Assembly: GCA_002189035.1 (NCBI GenBank)
Contig: NEEC01000007.1
Span: forward strand, 1,674,001-1,738,000
DNA: 64,000 bases
Direction of reading: 5' to 3'
Origin: Utricularia gibba
Taxonomy: Eukaryota; Streptophyta; Magnoliopsida; Lamiales; Lentibulariaceae
Shown: positions 35,166-46,572 of the stretch, piece by piece
Layout: each line of letters starts with the position of its first letter
Position numbering within the stretch: the first letter of the stretch is position 1
Made by a program: the position numbers and the translations under genes
The notes under the pieces: generated by a model
Seen by the model: the letters and a program-made list of their open reading frames with translations, nothing else
Told to the model about the DNA's origin: nothing
The model's database searches: none

Positions 35166-36699
35166 GTGACATCCACCTCACCCTCCCTTCTTCCATCAAA
35201 GGTGATTGGGCAACTCATCCACCCTCTTGTTAAACTTTATTTTAGACAAAGCTTTATTCCCAACATTTTTCCGCATCAAACCATCTTTTCCCTGTTTTAA
35301 CTTCCCATCTTTGTACAGACAGCATTGCTGCTTTTGTGACGGGGAAGCTGCTTGAGTGGATTATACTTTTCCCTGTGGCTCCAAGAATCATCCTGTTCCT
35401 TTCAGGTTACTTGATTTCATTTCACTAGCACTCTGTTAGTCTTTTCAGCTTTAGTTGGTCCAAGGAGCTTAATGGAGCTCATCCATCATGTCTTTAGAAC
35501 CTTGGTGCATGTTCTGTATCCCCTGTTCTGAGTTGCTACTTTCGCTAGTATTCGAGTCAACTCTGCTGCAAACACAAACAATCCCACTTCTCCCCCTCAA
35601 GCTAATTCACAGATTAAGACCAGATTTGAGCCCAATTAAACCAGTGGGCAACCAGAGACTCTGATTGCTTCCCTTCACCCCCTCCCCTTTCCATTCTTAA
35701 TTCTGGAACCAGTGGAGTAGTAGTGCGTGTACTTTGTGGTCATCATCAAGAACCCCAGTGGTCCCCCTGCTCTGCAAATCTGCTGGTGTTAGGTGATGAT
35801 GTGATGAGAAGCTCTCTTTGCTGAATTCTCAACTCCTTGATGGACAATGAATTGCAGGGAAGCAGAGAGTCAGGGGCCTGCCTGCCTGCCTACCAGCCCC
35901 CCTCCCTCTTCCTCTTGCACACCAAACTCCCTCCACTTTTTCCCATTCCCACTGAAGCTCGGAAGCGTAAAGGGGATTCGTCATAGGTAGTTTTTGATCG
36001 ATCATATGAATACATAAAAGGGACATGGAGAAAGGGAGAGAAAAGTGGTCCTCTGAAGCGGCAGGAAAACACAGAGGCGATGACTTTTAAAAACGATTAA
36101 AAAAAACAAAAAAATCGGATTCTTTTTTAAGTCAACACGTGTAAGAAGGGTTAATATGGGCCGAAGCCCGTTACGGTGCTGGCGAGGCCCGTTACTCGGG
36201 ATGGGCTGATAGGTATAAAAGGCTAATTCTTGAATATTGTTAACGTCGTCCCTGAACTGTGTGGTAATTGTTTTTAGACCCCTAACATTGGGGATACGAG
36301 AGTTTGTTGTTTATGGATTTGGCCTCGGAAGTTCTGAATAATTGTTTTTTTGACTTAGACAAGACGTCGCAAAATCCATTCCCGAAAATTCCAACCAGCT
36401 TCAATCAGTTTAGGACAGAGAGCGACAGAGGGTGCTGAGAGCTGTCAACCCTAATTCTCGCTTCTTTTATCCTCGCCTTTCAGAGCTTATGTGTTGTACT
36501 GTTTACATAAAGGAAGAATATGCTGGGAAGAGAAAAGGGCGTCTTGTTCCTCAAACTTTTCTGATGACTTTTCTTCAATCTGGTTTCTGCTTGCCGTGTT
36601 TGCGTGTTTTTCTTTTGATATGCTTTTGATTGGAAGATATTGACTTTTTTGGTTATGATAAATGAAAGTAAGCGATATTTGGTATCTGGGTTGTGGCTG
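35166..36699. other. Spacer between the two TCP genes
   Basis: Contains the copy A 3' UTR and flank, a GCCTGCCTGCCTGCC repeat near 35875-35895, an ACACGTGT G-box near 36135, a GGCCC-rich stretch with TATAAAA (36155-36240) and, from 36409, the duplicated copy B leader. No further gene seen. Confidence 0.5.
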
Positions 36700-36714
36700 A
36701 TGAATTCTTAGAAG

Positions 36715-36861
36715 CTGGATCCTCAGAACAATTTGCACCAAGGCCAAAACCAGTTTCTCACCGGAGAAGACGGCCGAGAGACGCTGTCTCCGCCGAAGAA
36801 AAGGGCGTATTACATATCTCCTCCTCTGGCCACTGCTGAATATGCAAAACTGCGACAAAAT
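36715..36861 (+). other. In-frame 49-codon extension upstream of the TCP copy B ATG, possible CTG start
   Basis: CTG 36715 has the same AAGCTGG context as in copy A and the same distance (147 nt) to the ATG at 36862. The peptide starts [20 protein letters not shown]. About 24 substitutions and no indels separate it from copy A (10, 4 and 10 at codon positions 1, 2 and 3), and about ten of the changed codons are synonymous. Confidence 0.45.
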
Positions 36862-38100
36862 ATGGGGGAAAGTAGCAACCACCGGGCAGCGCCGCCGCCT
36901 TCGCGGTTAGGTCCGAGAAGCGAAATTGTTGAAGTACAGGGCGGCCACGTTGTGAGGTCAACCGGAAGAAAGGACCGCCACAGCAAAGTATGTACTGCGA
37001 AAGGCCCCAGAGACCGCCGGGTGCGTCTCGCGGCTCACACGGCGATTCAATTCTACGATGTTCAAGACCGGCTTGGATACGACCGCCCTAGTAAAGCTGT
37101 AGATTGGCTTATCAAGAAGGCGAAAACTGCAATTGATGAGCTCGCGCAGCTGCCTCCTTGGCACCCCCTGCCGCAAAATGTGAACTTTGAGCAAGATGAA
37201 GTGCAGAAGAAGTGTGAAGAGGAGCAGCAGCAGCAAGTAAAATTAGGCGTCCATCATGGGGAACCGGTGATTTCTGCGGCGTCGAGTAAAAGGCCGATGA
37301 TAATGCTTGGAGGTGATAATGAGTTGCACAATAATCCCAGTTCACAGAATTCAGGCTTTCTGCCTTCATCTTTTGATTCTGACGCCATTGCTGATACTAT
37401 GAAGTCTTTTATTCCAATGGGTGCTTCGGCGCAAGCTAGTTCATCACCTATGCAGTTTCATAGATTCCCCACCTCAGATTTGCTGTCAGGGAACAGCGGT
37501 AACAGCCAGGATTTGAGGCTTTCTCTGCAGTCATTTCAAGATCCAATTTTGCTTCACCATCAGGCTCCAGAACAACCTCACCAACAAGGCCAATCCCTTT
37601 TGGGTTTCGATGGGACGCCAAACTGGTTAGAGCACCATCCACAGGCAGCCGCAGCGGCGGAGCTCAGCAGATTCCAGCGATTAATAGCTTGGAATCCTGG
37701 CGGTGGAGACTCAAACAATGGAAATGGGGGAGCAGCTGCAGGTTTTCTGTTCAGTTCACAGCAGCCAACTTTGCAGCAGCTTTTCGGCCATGCCCATTTT
37801 TCTTCACAGAGGGGACCCCTTCAGTCCAGTAACACACCTTCAATTCGTGCTTGGATGGACCCGTCAGGCGTAGCAGCAGCCATTGCTTCATCTGATCCTA
37901 GCCCACAACAACAGCAACACCACCAACTTCTCCCTACCGTTGTTCCCATTTATCCATCTTCAATGCAAGGCATTGGATTTGCATCTGGAGCTGGTGGCTT
38001 CGCTGGATTTCCAATTCCTACACGAATTCAAGGTGATCCCGAGGAGCATGACGGCTATTCCGATAAGCCGTCATCCGTCTCCTCTGATTCTCGCCACTAA
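36862..38100 (+). CDS. TCP4: TCP transcription factor, CIN class, TCP4-like, copy B
   Basis: Tandem paralogue of copy A, single exon, 412 aa from the ATG at 36862 ([10 protein letters not shown]). The TCP domain is almost identical ([35 protein letters not shown]). The rest is collinear with small differences: a shorter poly-Gln and Ala run, [10 protein letters not shown] for [19 protein letters not shown] for LTAWNPGGG and MDPSG for MDQSG. The miR319-site codons are unchanged. Both copies are open over their full length, so both look functional. Copy B's upstream flank beyond 36409 is the end of the copy A unit, not a copy of the copy A promoter, so its expression may differ. Confidence 0.94.
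   Translation: MGESSNHRAAPPPSRLGPRSEIVEVQGGHVVRSTGRKDRHSKVCTAKGPRDRRVRLAAHTAIQFYDVQDRLGYDRPSKAVDWLIKKAKTAIDELAQLPPWHPLPQNVNFEQDEVQKKCEEEQQQQVKLGVHHGEPVISAASSKRPMIMLGGDNELHNNPSSQNSGFLPSSFDSDAIADTMKSFIPMGASAQASSSPMQFHRFPTSDLLSGNSGNSQDLRLSLQSFQDPILLHHQAPEQPHQQGQSLLGFDGTPNWLEHHPQAAAAAELSRFQRLIAWNPGGGDSNNGNGGAAAGFLFSSQQPTLQQLFGHAHFSSQRGPLQSSNTPSIRAWMDPSGVAAAIASSDPSPQQQQHHQLLPTVVPIYPSSMQGIGFASGAGGFAGFPIPTRIQGDPEEHDGYSDKPSSVSSDSRH
37810..37829 (+). promoter_or_regulatory. miR319 target site in TCP copy B
   Basis: Identical 20 bases to the copy A site, in the same codon frame (QRGPLQSS), although neighbouring third positions differ between copies. This fits selection for microRNA pairing. Confidence 0.9.
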
Positions 38101-39687
38101 GTTACATCCACCTTACCCTCTCTTCTTCCATCAAAGGTTATCGATAGAATCATACTCACTTATTAAACTTTTTTTTTATTACAATCATTTCCATATCGAC
38201 AATGTTCCTCATCAGACCTGACTTTTCCTGATTTATTTCCCTGTCTTTTTGCACACAGGATTGCTGCTTTTGGGAAGATGGAGCTGCTTGAGTGGATGCT
38301 ACTTTATTTGGTGGCACCAAGAATCATCCTTGATTGCTGTTCCTTTCAGGTTACTTGATTCCATTTGACTAGTTCTCTGGTAGTCTTTTCTTTCAGTGTT
38401 TGTTGGTCCATGGATCTCATCTGTTATGTCTTAAACATTGTTCTCTGTTTTGTTCACTTATTGATTGAACCAACTCTTCAATCAAGTGCATCTGTTTGAT
38501 TAAGACCAGAGTTTAGTCTGATTAATTCGATGGACAGTGAGAGTGTGATTGTTCCACACTTGCCTTTTTTTAATTGTTGAACCAGTGGAGCATTAGTGTA
38601 TGTACTTTGAGGTCATCATCAAGAACCCCAATGGTCCCCCTGCACTGGGAATCTCCTACTGCTAGGCGTTGTGCTGAGAAAAGCTCTCCTTGCTGATTTC
38701 CCAACTCTTCATGGGCACTGAAAGTGCATGGAAGTCATTCAGGGCCAGGCCAGGGGCCTGCCTATCAGCCATTAGACCTTCCTATGCCTTGTAGTACACA
38801 CACAACTCAGATGCTTTATTACAAAAGATTGATGAGAACAAAGCTGTCCAAAACAGATCCATATCCCCTTGAGCTTGCCTCTGAATCTGCAAGAACAGAT
38901 GAAATGGTTCTTATCAGCACTCATCAGCACCCATCCATTACACCAGACAAGTTAAAAACAGTATATACCTTTCCCATGTTTAGGTTTATTCAGTTTTTTT
39001 TGTAATAAACGAATGAGAGGATGCTATTCTATGTATCTGTTTGAGGATAGGCATTTACTTTTTCACGCATCACGCATGTGGTTCCTATTCTCAATGAGTG
39101 TGGAGGACCAGTGTTTGGATGTACGGATTGTGCATCTGTTCCAAGGCCTGACAGCAATATAAAGAAAGTTTGCTATGATAACGGGCCGTTGGGGTACCGA
39201 ATTACGGAAAACGGGTCGGATGTTGAGTTGGGCTTCCAGCTCAGGCCCATTATGTAATATAAACCCAATTTTTTTATTCTGGGCCGGTAGGTATAAAAAC
39301 CCACTTCCAACTTTTAATATTGCTCTGTAATGGCCCTCGAACTTTATGGTAATTCATTTAAGGCCCATATCACTGTTCATCTCTCTTTCCAGAATATGAA
39401 CCCTGCACCAGCTACTTTGCTCAGTTGTGATTCGATCATTCAATTCTTTTTGTGCATCTACAGAGACATGCATATGGATTTGAGTGACAACTCGTTCAAT
39501 GGATAGGTAACGAGATGAATAGGACAGAGATCGGCGGCCCTCTTGAACTGGGGCGTTTCTCCGGTGGCTGAGGAATCGCTACATGACAAAAACAAAAAAG
39601 AAGTGCCCACAAGCACGGGCAGACAGATGAAAGAAGGAAAGGAGACACCACATGACCCCAAGGCACGACCACTACGCGCATTAAAAG
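38101..39687. other. 3' flank of TCP copy B and space before the bZIP gene
   Basis: Holds the copy B 3' UTR and the end of the duplicated unit. 39180-39400 has AACGGGCCG, GTTGGGCTT, CAGGCCCATT, CTGGGCCGG and GGTATAAAAACC on the plus strand, but the next gene lies on the minus strand, so any promoter here has no obvious target. No other gene seen. Confidence 0.45.
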
Positions 39688-40803
39688 CTACTCGACCGTA
39701 CAAGCACAGTTCCCGTCGAATTCTGCGGCCAACACCGCCCCACCGGCGTCGACGTCACCGCCATGCATCTCCTTATCTTTACTCATGTTCTGATCCTCGT
39801 AGATTCTTCTCAGCCTCTCCGTCTCTTTCCTCAAAGCCTCTTGATGCGCTGCATATACAAACATACATTTCATCGCGTTGGTTGCATCTGGCATGACATG
39901 CTTAGGTGGTCGATAATGAAAAACATCGTTAGCGTATGAATACTAACCGTCCTTGAAGATCTTGTCTTGAGCCAGGGCTGCAATTCTCTGCTTGAGGGCG
40001 CTGTTGTCCATGTTCAGTAGGAGCCTCTGGTGGTCCAGAAACGCAACTCTTAGCGATAATGCAGATACCTCGCTCTTCGAATTCAAGATTCTCATGTGTT
40101 CAGAATCATTCACTGTCTATGCTGCAGTTATTCGATATGAATCAATTCAGTGTGATACCTGTAGCGTTGCTACACTCCGCTCCAACTCGGAGATGTAGTG
40201 TAGTTTCCTAACCCTTGACCTCTGTGCTGATTGCCGATTTGCCAGAATTCTGTGAATTCCGAGTGGAATATGAAAAAAGGAAGGTGCTTTAAAAGCTACA
40301 GAAAGTTGGAATTTAAGGAGTAATGCTATTACCTCTTGATCCGCTTTGGATCAACGATAGTTTCCGATGATGCATTTTCAGAAGATTTAACCCCGGTGGT
40401 ATATCCGGCGAACACTCGCGCTCTACCCGTTCATTCTTGGGCTTCACAAGTCGGGACTCCGGCGCACCCTTGTTGCCGTCGTTTTCGCTATGCTGATGCG
40501 ACGGTGAGGAGGTATCTGACGTCGACGAAGCGTTGGGCAACCCCACATCCTCGGCGAACATATTCCTAAGCTGCTCGTCGTCCAATTTCTCAAATCCACC
40601 GTCGTTCTCCGGAACCTCGACGAACGCAATGGGATCACTCACGGTGCGGCGATGGGCGCTCCGCCGCAATGCCGAGAAATCTAGGAACTCGTCGACCCAC
40701 GAGGCGGAATGCAGCAGCGTCGGCTCGGGTAGCATTTGGAGAGGAAGAGAAGGCCAAAAGTTCTGCCTCACCGCTATAGGGGCTCCCCGGGTGACTCTCC
40801 CAT
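39688..40803 (-). CDS. bZIP transcription factor, group E (bZIP34/61-like)
   Basis: Nuclear DNA-binding protein; Arabidopsis bZIP34/61 act in pollen and vascular development. Minus-strand exons: 40803-40333, 40249-40159, 40074-39948 and 39848-39688. Seen: [31 protein letters not shown], basic region [20 protein letters not shown] (N-x7-R intact), zipper region [15 protein letters not shown] then [20 protein letters not shown], then [20 protein letters not shown] and [14 protein letters not shown]. Two C4 runs (plus strand 40785-40788 and 40391-40394) each seem one base short. With one base added to each, the frame runs from ATG 40803 (MGESPG...) through FWPSLPLQM and on through [13 protein letters not shown] into the basic region. 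An internal Met (about 40750) is an alternative start. The zipper has Leu where bZIP34/61 have Pro. Confidence 0.88.
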
Positions 40804-42330
40804 GCCGTTAACCACTCAGCTGATCCTTCAGAAGAAGCCCAAATTTGTTCAAACAGATGCCGGAGAAGAATAAAGGATGGAGCTTTCGGGAAGAAGAAGA
40901 TAATCTGTATTAATATCAGTTACTGTCGGGGCGTGGATACAGCTCCGACCAATTGAATACAAGATAACATGGGCAACTGCTCGGAGTTTGAACATACCGC
41001 TGCAGCCTGCCTGCCTGCCTGCATCTTTTTTTTTTGTTTTAAATTATTAAAAAATTGCGATAAATATTAATGGTTATTTCATAACAACCCCGTAAAAGTG
41101 TGGTATTTCATACTTTGTTTGAACTACTCGTATTCCTATAAATTCGAATTAGGCACACAATTTCAGTTTTATTATTTTTCATGCGCATAGACCGGCGGGT
41201 CCTCGGGATCGTGCGAGTCACGTGGACAGCTGGCTTGATACTGAGAGAGAGAGACCTAACGCCGAGGCACGTATTCCTTTTCCTATCAGCATATTTTTAT
41301 TATTTTTGGCATGCAAAATATACTTAAATATATTTTTATTAAACAATTATTCAATATACAAAATATAGACGTAGGGTTTGGTACAACTTCAACTTCAATA
41401 AAATTACTTATAAAAGTGATTTTCGAAAAAAACACTATATTGCTTTTGTTCCACATCAAGTTGAAATAATAAAGTAATTTAATTTTTTTTGAAGATGTAA
41501 TACTTGTAATCCAATAAAAAAATAAAACAGTGTTTTGAAAAATTTTTGAAATCTATTTTTAATTTTTAAAATTATTTTAGAAAAATATTAATAAGAATTA
41601 AAAGTAACCAAATTCTTATTTTTTTAAAAAATAATTTTTATAGTATGATTTTGAAAATATTTTTGATGGAATTATTTTTACAATTTGAAGTGTTTTAAAA
41701 TAAAATTATTTTTATTTTTAAAAGTAGAAATAATTTTTAAAAATTTTACAAAACACTGATTGAATGAGTTTTAAAATCAGTTATTTAAATTTATTTTTTG
41801 GAGTTACACCAAACATAACTATACCTATATACATGGCAAAACCTGCCATGTGAGTCGCAGCGGATACGCGGACCGTGTCCGCTTCATAAAGTCCCATGTG
41901 GAGAACGTTATCCAAAATTGAATGAACCAATCAGATTGTGTATCCAAGTTTGGAATGTGCCTGCTTTTCATTTTCATTTTCCTATTTATTATTATATCAA
42001 CCATAGTTTTAAATTTAAATTGAAAATATTATACCAAAATAAAACTTTGTAAAATATCATTCAATTAATCTAATTTTTCAATAATATCATATATTATAGC
42101 GAATTACTTATTGGATAGGACAAGAAAATAAAAATTAATATTATTAATTAATTTATTACATAATAATGTTTGTTTTTTATGCTCTACAAGAAGAGCATAC
42201 GATCATGTTTCAGAACAAACACCAAAATGCAGGAAACTAGACAGGTGATTAGAGGATGAAGGATTCAACTTCAAGCCTGATGATATTAGCAGATAGCGAG
42301 GTGAAGGATTTTGTTAAAGAGTTTGGAGAG
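40804..42330. other. AT-rich intergenic region between bZIP and PME31
   Basis: Contains the bZIP leader, a GCCTGCCTGCCTGCC run near 41007-41023, a possible MITE (41376-41813) and A+T-rich DNA to the PME 3' UTR. No gene seen. Confidence 0.45.
41376..41813. mobile_element. Possible MITE with imperfect terminal inverted repeats
   Basis: The left end TTTGGTACAACTTCAA (41377-41392) is matched inverted by TTGGAGTTACACCAAA (41798-41813), 13 of 16 bases, and similarity seems to extend inwards for some 40 bases of A+T-rich sequence. The element is about 440 bp, non-coding and very A+T-rich, as expected of a MITE. I could not find a clear target-site duplication, so the ends and superfamily are uncertain. 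Confidence 0.4.
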
Positions 42331-43865
42331 CTAAGCAGCGTACGGTATCCTGGCAGCCATCCTGAGTGCGAGCCACGGCCTTTGTGGATCAGGGTCGATG
42401 AAGGAGTGTGCAAGGAACTCCTGAGCTTCCTCGTCCAGTAACTCCCTTGCCCATGTAGCTCGCTTCGACGAGCAGCTCCCTGGCCCGAAGCACCTGCAAT
42501 TGAGGAGACGATGAGACAGGAAGTAGGTGAAAAGGGCAGAACTTGGTTGTGAAGTTTACTTGTACTCATAGAAGCAGGCACTTCTTTCGTTCTCGGCCTT
42601 GCCCCAGTTGTCCCAGCCTTCAGGCTTCACACAAGCGTCAATATATGAATATGCATATACGACACGGCCAAAAGGACCCCATGGCCTTCCGAGGCATGTG
42701 TAGCTCCTTCCACCATTGCCAGTGATCACGCACCTGCATCAGTGAAGCGAAGTGAATAGAGGGAAAGCATTATCGTAGTCTGGAAGTGTGGTTATTTGAC
42801 CTCAAGAATATGTATCCAGTAGTTTCGTTGGAAGATTTTCTGCTCTGTGCAGTTATAAATCCATTTGATTTGCAATGGATATGGCAATGCTCCAGAAGAG
42901 CAGTGCTGTTGCCAAAGATGAAGTCCACACTTCCTTCAATGTAGCAATCCCTCAAATACTGCTTCCCATGATGCAAATACAATGTATCCTGGAAAATAGC
43001 AGTTCCATGGGTCTATAAAAAGCACATAGTAAATATACTCGTTTTTAGCCCACCACACGGGCCCGCACCACACACACAAATCATTGAAGCTCTCAACTTC
43101 AGCTACTTGAACCCTAATATATTTCTTGTATCAAGAACAGTTCGTCAACACACTCTTCTTTTCATAAAGTACACAACTCATGCCCACAATTTCATATGCA
43201 TAACCCCTTGCTATAACAACAACTAATCTGATCATGTCTTCTAGAGTATCAAAAACCACGCCACTGTGATCATGTTTCAAGGAACAGGAGTAAGGATACA
43301 AGCCACAACTCACAGACAACTGTAAAACTCAATGGGGGTTATCTTTCCACAAAATGTACCTGCCAACCAAGAAACCTACAGTTGTAAAAAGCACAACGAT
43401 CGGCAGTAACCCTGATCGCCACCGCCTGCCCAGATCCCTGCAAAACCCGGATGAAATCTCAGCATCAGCCCCACGGCCCAAACCAGAGCTTCAGCAAGAT
43501 GAATTCTTTCCTAAGAACCTGAGGAGCAGAATTCTCGAATGTGATGTTCTCAGCGATGAAATCCTCCCCTCGATAATCGTGCTGCCGCAACCAAAGGTAC
43601 CCGTCCCAATCACACGCGCCGGCTGGTGGTGTACGATGCTAGAAGCGGTGTTGTTCCATGTGAGCACGGTCACCTCTGGACTCATTCCAGCGACCGTGAT
43701 GTGGTTCTTCGTCTTCGCCACATACACCTGCTGCGAATAAACTCCGGGCGACACGCGAATCAGTGTCCGGGTAGTGTTGCCAAAGGGCACAGCGTCGATC
43801 GCCTCCTGCACGGTATGGAAATCCGCCCCGCCGTCTTTCGCCACGGTGATTACCCTGCTCGCCAT
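42331..43865 (-). CDS. PME31: Pectinesterase, PME31-like
   Basis: Carbohydrate esterase family 8; de-methylesterifies homogalacturonan. Minus-strand exons: 43865-43519, 43437-43360, 42988-42801, 42733-42560 and 42493-42331, giving 316 aa once one base is restored. No N-terminal PMEI domain and no obvious signal peptide, as in Arabidopsis PME31. Motifs: VITVAKDGGADFHTVQEAID, ENITFENSAPQ, GSGQAVAIRVTADRCAFYNC (Gln), FLGWQDTLYLHHGKQYLRDC (Asp), YIEGSVDFIFGNSTALLEHC (catalytic Asp), ITAQSRKSSNETTGY, and CLGRPWGPFGRVVYAYSYID (Arg, Trp). The end HSFIDPDPQRPWLALRM is family-like. A C4 run at 43566-43569 (G4 on the coding strand) is one base short of IIEGEDFIAENITF; literally read, the frame stops after about 120 residues. 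Confidence 0.92.
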
Positions 43866-46572
43866 TTCCTGCCGCGGTGTCCAGATGTTCGAATCAATTC
43901 AGAGTCTACAAGTGCGATGCAGAGACACGCAGCTCCCAGAACCCCAAAATCAACGCTTTAGTCATAAAATCTCGCCATTACGACCACACCCCCAACGCAT
44001 TGGGTTCCTCTGAAACGGATTTTCATGTTCCCCTTTCCTGTTCTCCTGCATATTCCTCTCCGTGCCCAAGAAATCCCACAAAATCTATGCTTTCAGGTTT
44101 CAGGTTTGGGCCCACCTTCTTTCCTGATGTGCCCACCATATAACTTTCCAGCCCAAATAACGAGCCCAAGGCCCATCAGCCGCTTCCCTTCCTCCCTACG
44201 TTATTACTGTTATAACCTTCTATAGTAAATTTGCATGTTAAAACATTATCACTTGGGAAAAGGAAAAGCACAAAAATAATGTCATTTTTGGGAAAAAGCA
44301 TCTAAAAAAAGTTTGAACTTTCCACTTTGGAATGGGATGTGTCTCTTTTTTTAAAGGCCTTTGGAAAACGTTGGTTATGCATTTTTTGGCCTATTTGTCT
44401 TCTCTTGTATCATTTGGGACCTATCTTTAATTAAGAATTTCAATAATTGTACTTTTATTCCCTTTATCTCCAATGGTCTCCTCTTTCAATGCATGGGATA
44501 GAGTCGGTAGTACCCTTTTGGCCCAAATCTTGAATTCATTGATTTTTAAAACGTCATCATCGTTGATTGAATATCTCCTATAATAAATTTGACTTATTGA
44601 ATATCTTTTAATTATATTTTAAATATATTATATCATTTTTTAATAAAAAAGATAGGAAAATGACAATTTTCCGTGGACGCTCAACCGGAATGACCTGGCC
44701 GTCTATAATGAGTCGGGTGAGGTGGAAATACCTTTTTTGCCCGTACCCGATCTCATTTTCTTTAAATAAATAATAAAAAAATACATAAAAATTTCAATTG
44801 GTTGTTAAAAGGTCCATGGTGATAAATATTATTTTCTGGTTGGAATTTATTTTCTCAAATTATTTTGACATTTTATTCTCGTTTATAAATAAAAGACACA
44901 TAGAAGAGTGATGAATAGGGTATGTATTATGTATGTGTGTGTGTCGGGGTGCGGTCAAACCGTTGACCATCTCGTTACGATTTTGTGAGCTCTCCCTTTC
45001 TTTCACTCCCCCCTGTGATGTGATGAGTGGGCGGCGTGGTCCACCGGCGGCCGGTTGAGTCGCCGTCAAGTCGAGTTATTTTTCCCATCTACCGGCCGTT
45101 GTAGTGGACCCCACTGGGGAATTGATGTGGGATTGATTGCCCTCGTCCCGATCAAAATTCAGCCCAATTCCTTGCCTTTTTTTTTTCTTGGGTAACGGTA
45201 ATCGGATCCAATCCCCTGATTCTAATCACCACAAACCACAGACCTTTTTCTTGCATATCGCCGCCGGCACTCTCTCTCTCTCTCTCTCGCAGCAGCAGCA
45301 ACTGTAGCATCGGGAGTAGTAGATTTAATATGTAATGTGTGAATTATTTTACGAATTATGACTTAAAGTAAAATTAAAATTAAAATTAAATGTTTTACAC
45401 AATAACTCTACTTGTTCTAAAAATTAACTTCTACTTCTATTATATTTATTTGTAACTTATTTCAATTTTAACTATTTCAGCAACTTATCACATAATTTGA
45501 TAAAATGTTACTTATTCAATAAGTAGGTTACTTAATTTAAAATAGACTACTTCTACTTATTTGACATCTACTTGTACAATAACTTCTACTTATGAATTAA
45601 TTAGAAGATTCAGTCACACAGACTACACCCTTATACATGGATTGAAGAAGAAACCTTAATGAGACCCACCATTATCAACCGTAATCCAACTGTATCCGAC
45701 CCGACCCGACCGGGCCACCCCACCATCACCAGTACTGAAAGCAAACTAATCTCCACATGGCATCATAAAGACATGGTCTTCACAAGAAAATGCAAAGGTG
45801 GCCAGGCCAAGGTAGATTAGATTCCATGACAAATGTGATAAAAACAAAGAGTCCTTTTTTAGGGGAAGGGAATGGAATCAATCCATCGGGAAATCCTCGC
45901 CTTATTCAAAGTTCCCAGCATCCAATTCATATTCCATAGAGAAAATTAAATATTTTCATTGTATTTTTTTTTTTAGAGAGACCCAATTTGTACGGATTTT
46001 CAAGATGCCTAGGATGTCCAAGTTTGAGTGTGTATCCAGCTGCTCAAAATAAAATAACTTGCCCATTAAAAAATACAAATTTAATCACGATAAAAAAAAA
46101 AAGTGCGGGGTAGATGATGACGAAGACGATCCGATCCACTTCGGATTCCAAGAAGGGAGTGAAGCCGTGAAGGGGAAAAAGCAAGCCTTCTTTTTCAGAT
46201 TGTTGGTTGGATGGACTTGGATTCCTACCCACCATCACCTGTCCCTCATTTAATACGTCATTTTCATTAATAAAATATGACTATTTTGAAAACAAAATAG
46301 ATAGCTTAATTATTTTTATATTTATAAAATTAATAAATAACCCAGAATAATATTTTTTATTATTATTGGGTAATATTCATGTCCGTTTTAATTAATTTAA
46401 TTCTGAATTGACATATATATATTAAATGATGATGAGGTTTTATGGGCCCCACCGGCCGTGCTGTAAAATTTAAATTGTAAATAATTGTTGCGATGGAAGA
46501 AAGATATGGCTGTAGCTGGAAAGCATTGAATTCAAAACTCCCTTTCTCGTCTCGTACAAGTTGCATCTTCTG
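43866..46572. other. Intergenic region upstream of PME31 and of the acidic protein gene
   Basis: About 2.7 kb. 43870-44200 is mixed (PME31 leader). 44220-45000 is A+T-rich, and 45000-45100 is GC-rich without a supported frame. A (CT)10 run lies at 45269-45288. 45360-45600 is A+T-rich with repeated AACTTCTACTT words, perhaps an old MITE, but no paired ends were found. 45690-45720 has CCGACCCGACCCGACCGGG. No gene supported. Confidence 0.45.

Larger units (their letters stand above)
33384..39400 (+). repeat. Head-to-tail tandem duplication of about 3.0 kb carrying a TCP gene
   Basis: Copy A is about 33384-36408 and copy B about 36409-39400. The shared starting sequence (TTTAGGACAGAGAGCGACAG) recurs 3025 bp later. 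Matches continue through leader, coding region, 3' UTR (GGTTACTTGATT at 35404 and 38349; GGTCATCATCAAGAACCCCA at 35738 and 38611) and a terminal GGCCC/TATAAAA module (about 36155-36330 and 39180-39400). The offset shrinks from 3025 to 2959 to 2935 along the unit because of small indels. The divergence is clear, so this is not a recent assembly duplicate. Confidence 0.85.

Noticed and set aside
39543-39896. Plus-strand Arg/His-rich frame of 117 codons
   Set aside because: Antisense shadow of the last bZIP exon.
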